Source: Thiomargarita sp. (GTDB lineage Bacteria; Pseudomonadota; Gammaproteobacteria; Beggiatoales; Beggiatoaceae). Taken from it: 13,093 nucleotides of DNA. The translations under genes and the position numbers were made by a program. The stretch spans positions 1 through 13,093 of the forward strand of contig DYNO01000085.1 in the NCBI GenBank assembly GCA_020721025.1. The letters are read 5' to 3'. Shown here one piece after another: positions 7,639 through 13,093 of the stretch (the first letter of the stretch is position 1; each line of letters starts with the position of its first letter). Under the pieces are notes generated by a model. That model was given only the letters and a program-made list of their open reading frames with translations, was not told where the DNA came from and searched no databases.

Positions 7639-8082
7639 ATGAAAAATCAAGAGCTTAAAATAGCTGAACAAAAAACCAAGCAAGCGGGACTCAAAGCAAC
7701 GATTCCAAGAATGCGCATTTTACAACTATTAGAGAACAGTCAACAGCGACACTGGTCTGCGGAAGACGTTTATAAAGCCTTGCTTGATTCCAGCAATGAT
7801 GAAGGTGGTTTGGCATTGGCGACCATTTATCGGGTCTTGACGCAATTTGAAGGGGCGGGCTTGGTCACTCGTTTGCATTTTGAAAGGGGCACGTCGGTTT
7901 TTGAATTAAATCAAGGGGCTCATCACGATCACCTGATTTGCGTTAAATGTGGCAAAATTGAAGAATTCTTTGATGAAGCCATTGAAAAACGTCAACAAGC
8001 CATTGCCAAAAAGAAAAATTTTGACATCACCGATCATAGTTTACATATTTACGGGGTGTGCGCTCTGTGCAAAAATAAGTGA
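7639..8082 (+). CDS. fur: Ferric uptake regulator Fur
   Basis: Iron-responsive DNA-binding repressor, active as a metal-bound dimer. The 147 residues match the usual size. The N-terminal winged helix includes the recognition segment ALATIYRVLTQFEGAGLV (59-76). The metal region HHDHLICVKCG has His95, His96, His98, Cys101 and Cys104, and a second CxxC (Cys141, Cys144) near the C-terminus would complete a structural zinc site. AGGA at 7631-7634 lies four bases before the ATG. The bamE-fur intergenic space is so short that the two promoters must overlap or lie in coding sequence. I found no convincing Fur box there, so autoregulation is not shown. Confidence 0.96.
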   Translation: MKNQELKIAEQKTKQAGLKATIPRMRILQLLENSQQRHWSAEDVYKALLDSSNDEGGLALATIYRVLTQFEGAGLVTRLHFERGTSVFELNQGAHHDHLICVKCGKIEEFFDEAIEKRQQAIAKKKNFDITDHSLHIYGVCALCKNK

Positions 8083-8178
8083 ATTGAATTCTTGCATAAC
8101 TCACCACAACAGATTGATTTTAGAATTATTTTCTCTATTTTTAAGTTTCAACCCTCTGCCTAACTCTGTTTAATTGGC

Positions 8179-8222
8179 TTGAATTTTGGTTTGAATTTTA
8201 GTTTGAATTTTAGTTTGAATTA
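8179..8222 (+). repeat. 12-bp tandem repeat in the fur-GH57 gap
   Basis: Three consecutive 12-bp units, TTGAATTTTGGT (8179-8190) and TTGAATTTTAGT twice (8191-8202, 8203-8214), are followed by a partial TTGAATTA (8215-8222). This microsatellite-like array sits about 70 bp upstream of the candidate -10 box of the GH57 gene. Copy number could vary by replication slippage. Apart from it and the promoter, I see nothing in the 312-bp gap. Confidence 0.85.
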
Positions 8223-8272
8223 CGGAAAATGGATTGGATTTTAACAAATTGTAGTTACCAAAAGAAAATTGC

Positions 8273-8300
8273 TTAAGTTCTGTACAAACTGCGTTATAAT
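8273..8300 (+). promoter_or_regulatory. Candidate promoter for the GH57 gene
   Basis: A perfect TATAAT lies at 8295-8300, with a poor -35 match TTAAGT (8273-8278) sixteen bases upstream. A better-looking TTGCTT (8269-8274) is spaced at 20, too far for a standard promoter. Transcription would begin near 8307, leaving a leader of about 90 nt before the ATG at 8395. The weak -35 suggests a need for an activator or low activity. Confidence 0.45.
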
Positions 8301-8394
8301 TCTCAATCGTATGTCCTTTGCCGGTGTCTTAAACTCGCTCATCACTGTTTCCCGACATCCATTTAATTTTGAAAGAATGACTTCCTGAATACCC

Positions 8395-10056
8395 ATGTCC
8401 TACGTCACTATATTACACGCATTAGGTTTGCAAATGCACCAACCACCGGGCAACTTGCAACTTTTGATCGAAACGAATGTACCTGAAGCGCAACAAATTA
8501 TTTATGCGTATGACCGGGCGACTCGTTATGCTCACAAATATCCACACAGTGCGCGCTTCCATGTGGGTTTTTCTGGCATTTTGTTGGAACAATTAAAAAA
8601 TCCAGCAATTATCGACAGTTATCGCCACTTTATTGATATTCCAGCCATGTTACAAAGCTACGCTGAAGCAAAAAATATTGAATTGGTGGGTACGGGGTAT
8701 TTTCACCCGATTTTTCCACTGATGCCACGAGAACATTGGCGTGATCAATTATCCAGCGAACAACAACTGATGGAAGAAGTGTTTGGGCGCAAGCCGCGCG
8801 GATTTTGGGCTCCAGAAATGGCTTTTTGCATGGAAATGATTCCAACATTGGCAGATTTGGGTTATGAATATGTGATTTTAGAAGCCGCTCACATTCAACC
8901 CCAAGGCGAAAATCTCAATATATTTCAACCCTATCGAGTGTGTTACGAAGGAGCGTGTATCACCGTGTTACCAAGGCATCACGCGCTTTCCGCAGCACAG
9001 GAACATGGCTTGACTCCAATACAATTGGTGGATACTTTGCAGCCGTATCATGGCGCATCTCTTCCGCCGCGAGTGCTCACCACTTGGTCAAATGGAGAAA
9101 ATAGTGCATGGTTACGTGATGAAGCAGAGGGATTTTTCCTCCGTTTCTTCGCGCCCTACATGGAACATCTTGAAAATGCTCAATATCCTGTGCAACCTAT
9201 TTTGCTCAGTGAATGGTTGCGCGCCCATCCTCCAACGGTTCATGCGGAAATTCATGCCGGCTATGATTTTGGACAATGGCGTGGTAGCGAACGACAGCAT
9301 CAAGCTCTGAGCAATTTACATCAATTATCACAACGCTATCAACAAATTAAACGGACGCATTCCGACAATCCATTGTTATCACAAGTTTATCGTGAGTTGC
9401 TCGAAGCAGAAGCCAGTTGTTTGTTATTTTGGGGTGAAACGTGGTTAGAACAATTACGTCACCGTCTGATTCAACTTGGAAAGTTGTTGAATAAAATAGA
9501 AAATCCGCAGGTTGAAGTGGTGGCAGAACCACAACAGGATGATATATCGGAACTGGCAATGGACGCACCTGTTGAACAACCGGTGTTACCCAGTCCAGTC
9601 ATGTTGGCGAAAAAGCCTATCATGAAAACTAGGGTGTATCCTAATGATTCTTCAGATAATTTATCGGTGCAATTAGAAAGTTCCGATGAATTGCTGGATA
9701 GCCAAAATTCACCCGCGACAGATGATTCGTCTGATAATTTAGCTGTACAATCAGACAGTTCCGAACCATCGTCATCCGCTGAATTGCTGGATAGCCAAAA
9801 TTCGCCCGCGCCAGATGATTCGTCTGATAATTTAGCTGTACAATCAGACAGTTCCGAACCGTCGTCATCCGATGAATTGCTTGATAGCCAAAATTCACCC
9901 GCGACAGATGATTCGTCTGATAATTTAGCTGTACAATCAGACAGTTCCGACATGCAAAGCCAACTATCGCCAACAATTTCATCGCATCATTCTGTGGATC
10001 GACAAACGCGTCAAGCCTCAATTACGAAGAAGAAAAATTCGAGATATAAAAAGTAA
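8395..10056 (+). CDS. GH57-family protein with a Ser/Asp-rich repetitive tail
   Basis: Residues 1 to about 370 resemble glycoside hydrolase family 57, which acts on alpha-glucans (amylases, branching enzymes, glucanotransferases). Visible landmarks are MHQPPG (14-19), GTGYFHPIFP (99-108), FWAPE with candidate nucleophile Glu141, WSNGENSAWL (231-240) and a late SCLLFWGETW (341-350). At 233 Asn stands where many GH57 enzymes have the Asp of a DGE-type motif; whether this is the acid/base position needs alignment, and the protein may be a variant subfamily or inactive. From about residue 390 the chain becomes acidic and low in complexity, with a 31-residue repeat (432-462, 463-493, 494-519), then a Lys/Arg-rich end (KKKNSRYKK). 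No signal peptide is seen, so it is probably cytoplasmic. There is no good Shine-Dalgarno before the ATG. It may serve glycogen metabolism, by inference. Confidence 0.82.
   Translation: MSYVTILHALGLQMHQPPGNLQLLIETNVPEAQQIIYAYDRATRYAHKYPHSARFHVGFSGILLEQLKNPAIIDSYRHFIDIPAMLQSYAEAKNIELVGTGYFHPIFPLMPREHWRDQLSSEQQLMEEVFGRKPRGFWAPEMAFCMEMIPTLADLGYEYVILEAAHIQPQGENLNIFQPYRVCYEGACITVLPRHHALSAAQEHGLTPIQLVDTLQPYHGASLPPRVLTTWSNGENSAWLRDEAEGFFLRFFAPYMEHLENAQYPVQPILLSEWLRAHPPTVHAEIHAGYDFGQWRGSERQHQALSNLHQLSQRYQQIKRTHSDNPLLSQVYRELLEAEASCLLFWGETWLEQLRHRLIQLGKLLNKIENPQVEVVAEPQQDDISELAMDAPVEQPVLPSPVMLAKKPIMKTRVYPNDSSDNLSVQLESSDELLDSQNSPATDDSSDNLAVQSDSSEPSSSAELLDSQNSPAPDDSSDNLAVQSDSSEPSSSDELLDSQNSPATDDSSDNLAVQSDSSDMQSQLSPTISSHHSVDRQTRQASITKKKNSRYKK
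9646..9950 (+). repeat. In-frame 93-bp tandem repeats in the GH57 C-terminal tail
   Basis: Full units occupy 9688-9780 and 9781-9873, a third partial unit 9874-9950, and a diverged partial unit precedes them (9646-9687). Units 1 and 2 differ at four of 93 positions by hand alignment. Unit 3 is closer to unit 1 than to its neighbour unit 2. Each unit encodes 31 residues with ELLDSQNSPA, DDSSDNLAVQ and SDSSEPSSS blocks. Near-identity at DNA level indicates recent expansion by slippage or unequal recombination. Confidence 0.95.
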
Positions 10057-10090
10057 TCTAGTTCAGCTCAGAGTCATTCAGTATCGTGAA

Positions 10091-10116
10091 TTTATTCAGA
10101 TAAAATAATAAGTTCC
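10091..10116 (+). repeat. Degenerate copy of the AT-rich leader of the repeat family
   Basis: These 26 bases match the segment 13036-13061 of the right-edge repeat at about 21 positions (shared TTTATT, ATAAAA and AGTTCC blocks in the same order and spacing). No palindromic half follows. The match is weak for such AT-rich DNA and may be chance. Confidence 0.25.
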
Positions 10117-10300
10117 CTGCTAAAATTCCTCATGAGCTAACATATTTACTTGAGAAATTTATTGAAACGACAAGTTTCTTCCGCTAATCGACGGAAATCA
10201 AAATGAACCCGTCAACTGTTTGAATCGGTTGATTGCTCATGAACTCGTAAAAAAACTCGAAACAAGTAATTTAGCATATACTGAAGTACTTGGTTTATAA
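10104..10300 (+). pseudogene. Possible decayed gene fragment between GH57 and phosphoribulokinase
   Basis: Two overlapping frames read like protein but lack an ATG. The first (10104-10187) contains KIPHELTYLLEKFIETTSFF and stops at TAA 10185-10187. The second, shifted frame (10166-10300) contains LIAHELVKKLETSNLAYTEV and stops at 10298-10300. Joining them by one frameshift near 10175-10187 would give about 60 residues of mostly helical, charged sequence. Short inverted repeats (GAAAC/GTTTC at 10164-10178, TTCCG/CGGAA at 10179-10196) fall exactly at the junction. No family is recognised, and chance open frames are the alternative. Confidence 0.3.
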
Positions 10301-10348
10301 CAAAAACAACGACGATGTAATTTAACCACTATTGAAGGAGAATCTGTT

Positions 10349-11227
10349 ATGTCAGTGAAACATCCCATCATATCTATCACGGGTTCATCAGGCGCGGGGA
10401 CAACGACAGTTAAAAAAGCTTTTGAAGACATATTTCGCCGGGAGAAAGTAAAACCTGCGGTGATTGAAGGCGATAGCTTCCACCGCTATAATCGCGTCGA
10501 AATGAAACAGATGATTGAACACGCAGATCGTGAAGGCAAAACCCTCAGCCATTTTGGTCCAGAAGCCAACCTGTTCGATAAGTTGGAGGAACTGTTCAGA
10601 GTTTATTCGCAAACGGGAATGGGCAATCGGCGTTACTATTTGCATAATGAAGCCGAAGCCGAACCTTACGGACAAGCACCGGGAACGTTTACCGATTGGG
10701 CACCGCTTCCGGAAAATACGGATTTACTGTTTTATGAAGGATTACATGGCGGTGTGGTGACGAAGGATGCGAATGTGGCACAATGGGTTGATTTGCTTAT
10801 CGGCGTGGTGCCCAGTGTTAATTTAGAATGGATTCAAAAAATTAGTCGAGATGTGAAAGAGCGCGGTTATTCCCCTGAAGCCGTTACCCACACCATTTTA
10901 CGACGGATGCCGGATTATGTGAACTGTGTAACCCCACAATTTTCACGCACGCACATCAACTTTCAACGGGTGCCCTTGGTGGATACTTCCAACCCATTCA
11001 TTGCTCGTGAAATTCCTTCGGCGGATGAAAGTTTGGTCGTCATTCGGTTTAATAAATATCGTCAGCAAGATTATCCATATTTATTAACAATGGTTCACGA
11101 TTCCTTCATGTCCCGTCCCAACACGTTGGTGATTCCCGGTGGCAAGATGGGTTTTGCGATGCAAGTGATTTTTACCCCCATTTTGCATGAAATGATGGAA
11201 AAACGGCAACGAGAATTACGTTACTAA
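10349..11227 (+). CDS. cbbP: Phosphoribulokinase (proteobacterial class I)
   Basis: Catalyses ATP-dependent phosphorylation of ribulose 5-phosphate to ribulose 1,5-bisphosphate, the Calvin-cycle step that supplies RuBisCO. At 292 residues it has the size of the octameric proteobacterial enzyme. The P-loop is GSSGAGTT (12-19). EGDSFHRYNR (40-49) carries Asp42, His45 and Arg49, equivalents of the catalytic base and sugar-phosphate ligands known for the Rhodobacter enzyme. FYEGLHGG provides Glu130, the Walker-B-like acid, and Arg167 lies in KISRDVKERG. The redox-regulatory cysteine pair of plant and cyanobacterial enzymes is absent, as expected. A strong AAGGAG (10335-10340) sits eight bases before the ATG. 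No RuBisCO or other cbb gene is in the window. E. coli PrkB is a close relative without a Calvin cycle, so autotrophy is likely but not proven by this gene. Confidence 0.93.
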   Translation: MSVKHPIISITGSSGAGTTTVKKAFEDIFRREKVKPAVIEGDSFHRYNRVEMKQMIEHADREGKTLSHFGPEANLFDKLEELFRVYSQTGMGNRRYYLHNEAEAEPYGQAPGTFTDWAPLPENTDLLFYEGLHGGVVTKDANVAQWVDLLIGVVPSVNLEWIQKISRDVKERGYSPEAVTHTILRRMPDYVNCVTPQFSRTHINFQRVPLVDTSNPFIAREIPSADESLVVIRFNKYRQQDYPYLLTMVHDSFMSRPNTLVIPGGKMGFAMQVIFTPILHEMMEKRQRELRY

Positions 11228-11236
11228 ACATTGCTG

Positions 11237-11285
11237 TTGTCTGAATCGCGTTTCGCCTTATCGAAAGAAATGATGATTCAGATAA
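11237..11285 (+). other. Nested hairpin just downstream of phosphoribulokinase
   Basis: An outer stem pairs TTGTCTGAATC (11237-11247) with GATTCAGATAA (11275-11285): eleven pairs, one a G-U wobble. Inside it TTTCG (11251-11255) pairs with CGAAA (11262-11266) around a six-base loop. It begins ten bases after the stop codon. There is no T-run after it, so it is more likely an mRNA 3'-end stabiliser or processing site than an intrinsic terminator. Confidence 0.5.
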
Positions 11286-11306
11286 CGCTTAAGATGATAT
11301 AGTCAT

Positions 11307-11395
11307 CAATTGATTGCCGAACGTATTGCCTAAAAATTTCTGAGACAAGAGAATTGTGGGTTGACATCTAATCACTAGAAAACGGCGATCAATTG
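11307..11395. repeat. Imperfect 13-bp inverted repeat in the prk-murA gap
   Basis: CAATTGATTGCCG (11307-11319) is complementary in reverse to CGGCGATCAATTG (11383-11395) with twelve Watson-Crick pairs and one wobble. The arms enclose 63 bp that include a TTGACA at 11361-11366 with no good -10. It could be the ends of a small non-coding element or a long-range RNA stem. No flanking target duplication is seen. Confidence 0.4.
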
Positions 11396-11423
11396 TTAAA
11401 AAAACGATGTTTGTGAATGCAGT

Positions 11424-11501
11424 TCAAAATTGACTCAACACCACCTCCAGTTGTTTCTTCCGTGCTTGTTCGCTCAGTTTAAAGATGTCAAATCGTTTCA
11501 C
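11424..11501 (-). CDS. Possible 25-residue ORF or gene remnant
   Basis: On the minus strand a GTG at 11501 opens a 25-codon frame whose product includes KRFDIFKLSEQARKKQLEVV, a well-balanced helical sequence, ending at TGA 11424-11426. The same frame stays open for about 40 codons beyond that stop. There is no clear Shine-Dalgarno. It could be a small protein or the fragment of a decayed gene; no family is recognised. Confidence 0.2.
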   Translation of the reverse strand: MKRFDIFKLSEQARKKQLEVVLSQF

Positions 11502-11524
11502 CCGTTGTCAACCTCAAGCGTGTT

Positions 11525-11552
11525 TTGGCTGATCGCTGAATTCTGTTAAAAT
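11525..11552 (+). promoter_or_regulatory. Candidate extended -10 promoter for murA
   Basis: TAAAAT (11547-11552) is preceded by TG at 11544-11545, the extended -10 motif, and by a moderate -35 TTGGCT (11525-11530) at 16-base spacing. Transcription would start near 11559, giving a leader of about 68 nt. Along with the hairpin, inverted repeat and small minus-strand frame listed separately, this accounts for what I can see in the 399-bp gap. Confidence 0.5.
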
Positions 11553-11626
11553 TACTCTCATCGCGGTACCCGCTACAAACTCACATCGTCTCATCTCCAA
11601 AAATCTCTACATCAACTGGTTGCTAC

Positions 11627-12886
11627 ATGGATAAGTTATTAATTACAGGCGGTATTCCCCTCAGTGGTGAAATACGCATCTCAGGTGCTAAAAACGCCGC
11701 CCTTCCCATTCTTGCTGCAACTTTACTGGCAGAAACATCGAGTTATGTCAATAATGTGCCTCATTTACAAGATGTGACCACCATGATGAACCTCTTGGGG
11801 CGCATGGGTGTGGAACTGATTGTTGATGAAAAGCTGAATATTCAAGCAGATAGCAATCGAGTGCATACCTTTGCTGCACCATACGAATTGGTCAAAACCA
11901 TGCGTGCTTCTGTGTTGGTACTTGGGCCCCTGTTAGCAAGATTTGGGGAGGCGCATGTTTCTTTGCCCGGCGGTTGTGCGATTGGTTCGCGTCCAGTGAA
12001 TTTGCATATTCAAGGACTTACCGCGATGGGTGCCGATATCCAAGTTGAAAATGGCTACATTTCCGCCAAAGCCAAACGGTTGCATGGTGCGAAAATTTTT
12101 ATGGATTTAGTCACAGTCACGGGGACAGAAAACTTGATGATGGCGGCGACCTTGGCAGAGGGCACCACCATTCTTGAAAACGCGGCGCGTGAACCGGAAG
12201 TGATTGATTTGGCAAAATGTCTCATCAGCATGGGAGCAAAAATTGAAGGGGTGGGCAGCGATACCTTGCATATTGAAGGAGTCGAAAAATTATCAGGCAC
12301 GCATTACTCCATTTTGCCGGATCGTATTGAAACAGGAACGTATTTAGTTGCCGCTGCGATGACGGGTGGGCATATTAAGCTCAAAGATACCGATCCCAGT
12401 TTATTGGATGCAGTGCTGCAAAAATTAACTGAAATAGGTGCATATATCACCACCGGCGATTCTTGGATAGAACTGGATATGCGTGGTCAACGTCCGCAAG
12501 CGGTGGATATTTACACCTCGCCCTATCCTGCATTTCCCACCGATATGCAAGCCCAATTCACCGCACTGAATAGCATTGCTGACGGTGTGGCAACGATCAC
12601 GGAAACCGTGTTTGAAAATCGCTTCATGCACGCTTTAGAACTGCAACGCATGGGGGCAAAAATTCGTCTCGAAGGAAATATGGCAATTATCAAGGGCGTA
12701 CCGCGTTTGCAAGCCGCGCCGGTAATGGCAACGGATTTGCGGGCTTCGGCAAGTTTGGTATTGGCGGGATTGGTGGCGGACGGGGACACCGTGATAGAGC
12801 GTATTTATCACATTGATCGAGGCTATGAACGCATTGAAGAAAAACTCTCGCAATTGGGTGCAAAAATCCGTCGAATTCGTTATTAA
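11627..12886 (+). CDS. murA: UDP-N-acetylglucosamine 1-carboxyvinyltransferase MurA
   Basis: Cytoplasmic enzyme of the first committed peptidoglycan step, transferring enolpyruvate from phosphoenolpyruvate to UDP-GlcNAc. The 419 residues equal the E. coli length. Lys22 and Asn23 (SGAKNAALPIL) bind substrate. Catalytic Cys117 lies in LPGGCAIGSRPV, so the enzyme is of the Cys type that fosfomycin inhibits. Asp306 in FPTDMQAQF is the general base region, and DLRASASLVLAGL contains the late conserved Arg. The two inverse alpha/beta domains are complete, ending LGAKIRRIRY. The ATG at 11627 gives the standard MDKLLITGG start, with only a weak ribosome site. The usual gammaproteobacterial upstream neighbour (a BolA-family gene) is not present here. 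Confidence 0.97.
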   Translation: MDKLLITGGIPLSGEIRISGAKNAALPILAATLLAETSSYVNNVPHLQDVTTMMNLLGRMGVELIVDEKLNIQADSNRVHTFAAPYELVKTMRASVLVLGPLLARFGEAHVSLPGGCAIGSRPVNLHIQGLTAMGADIQVENGYISAKAKRLHGAKIFMDLVTVTGTENLMMAATLAEGTTILENAAREPEVIDLAKCLISMGAKIEGVGSDTLHIEGVEKLSGTHYSILPDRIETGTYLVAAAMTGGHIKLKDTDPSLLDAVLQKLTEIGAYITTGDSWIELDMRGQRPQAVDIYTSPYPAFPTDMQAQFTALNSIADGVATITETVFENRFMHALELQRMGAKIRLEGNMAIIKGVPRLQAAPVMATDLRASASLVLAGLVADGDTVIERIYHIDRGYERIEEKLSQLGAKIRRIRY

Positions 12887-12901
12887 CATCACGACAAGAC
12901 T

Positions 12902-12960
12902 GTAAATTTTTATTAAATAAAACAAAGCGTTCCTCGTTCTGATGCGCCGCGTCAAAGCCA
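12902..12960 (+). repeat. Palindromic repeat, copy 1
   Basis: An AT-rich leader (19 of 22 bases shared with copy 2) leads into ACAAAGCGTTCCTCGTTC and a hairpin TGATGC-gcc-GCGTCA (12940-12954). Compared with copy 2, two base pairs of the stem have changed on both sides, so pairing is kept, while the outer three pairs are lost. It lies 15 bp after the murA stop. Confidence 0.75.
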
Positions 12961-13028
12961 TTGACTTAAGCAATTGTGACTCAAAACGAGTTATGTTATC
13001 TGATTTTAAGCAACAAAACGACAATATG

Positions 13029-13093
13029 GTAAAATTTATTTAAATAAAACAAAGAGTTCCTCGTTCCAATGCGCCGCGTTGGAATGCAGCCCA
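13029..13093 (+). repeat. Palindromic repeat, copy 2 (runs to window edge)
   Basis: It has the same order of blocks as copy 1, starting exactly 127 bp later: AT-rich leader, ACAAAGAGTTCCTCGTTC, then a stem TTCCAATGC (13064-13072) with GCGTTGGAA (13076-13084) around a GCC loop, nine pairs including one wobble. The element may continue past the window. No open frame of note overlaps it. This type of GTTCCTCGTTCC palindrome resembles dispersed repeats I recall from filamentous sulfur bacteria and cyanobacteria. Confidence 0.8.

Noticed and set aside
9688..9950. CRISPR-like array
   Set aside because: Units are contiguous, 93 bp long and coding, with no unique spacers.
9471..10021. Long minus-strand frames opposite the GH57 tail, encoding repetitive Ser/Glu- or Asn/Tyr-rich products
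   Set aside because: They are antisense shadows created by the 93-bp repeat (a multiple of three, so all frames stay open); the GH57 frame on the plus strand is continuous with a recognisable domain.
11361..11389. Sigma-70 promoter starting from the perfect TTGACA at 11361
   Set aside because: No acceptable -10 hexamer occurs at 16-18 bp spacing (GGCGAT at 17).
12635..13024. 129-codon minus-strand frame over the murA end
   Set aside because: Mostly antisense to the well-supported murA, with no recognisable product and composition expected of a shadow.

Overview
The window reads as chromosomal DNA from a moderately AT-rich gammaproteobacterium. The Fur, BamE and MurA sequences and the divergent bamE/fur pair are typical of that class. 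A proteobacterial-type phosphoribulokinase points to an organism able to run the Calvin cycle. The short palindromic repeats and the overall composition remind me of filamentous sulfur bacteria (Beggiatoa/Thiothrix-like Thiotrichales), but that placement is inference. I see no tRNA, rRNA, CRISPR array or transposase.

Left part (1-7068). The first 32 bases hold the start of an exported protein that runs off the left edge on the minus strand. A secreted subtilase (S8 peptidase, minus) follows, head to head with a Wzm-type ABC-2 polysaccharide export permease (plus); their 5' ends practically overlap. No matching ATPase is present. Immediately downstream of the permease lies a 928-residue single-chain restriction-modification enzyme of the MmeI (type IIL) family, with an intact D-x9-ExK nuclease site and adenine-methylase motifs. 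It converges with a minus-strand, multi-pass GT-C-like membrane protein of unknown substrate.

Middle (7069-10348). bamE (outer-membrane assembly lipoprotein) and fur (iron regulator) are divergently arranged with 38 bp between their starts. A 312-bp gap with a 12-bp tandem repeat and a good -10 box leads to a GH57-family protein. Its C-terminal third carries nearly identical 93-bp (31-residue) Ser/Asp-rich repeats and ends in a basic tail. The following 292-bp gap contains protein-like reading frames without starts, possibly a decayed gene.

Right part (10349-13093). Phosphoribulokinase has a strong Shine-Dalgarno sequence and is followed by a nested hairpin. The 399-bp gap before murA also has a 13-bp imperfect inverted repeat and an extended -10 promoter. 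After murA, two copies of a ~60-bp palindromic repeat lie 127 bp apart. Their stems differ by paired, structure-preserving substitutions, and weaker copies of the same leader motif occur at 7173 and 10091.

Overall this is a mosaic of housekeeping genes (bamE, fur, murA), central metabolism (phosphoribulokinase, GH57) and accessory surface/defence genes (Wzm, MmeI-like RM, GT-C protein). I do not see a clearly new multi-gene system. The most distinctive signals are the covarying repeat family, the mosaic MmeI-like enzyme and the repeat-tailed GH57 protein.
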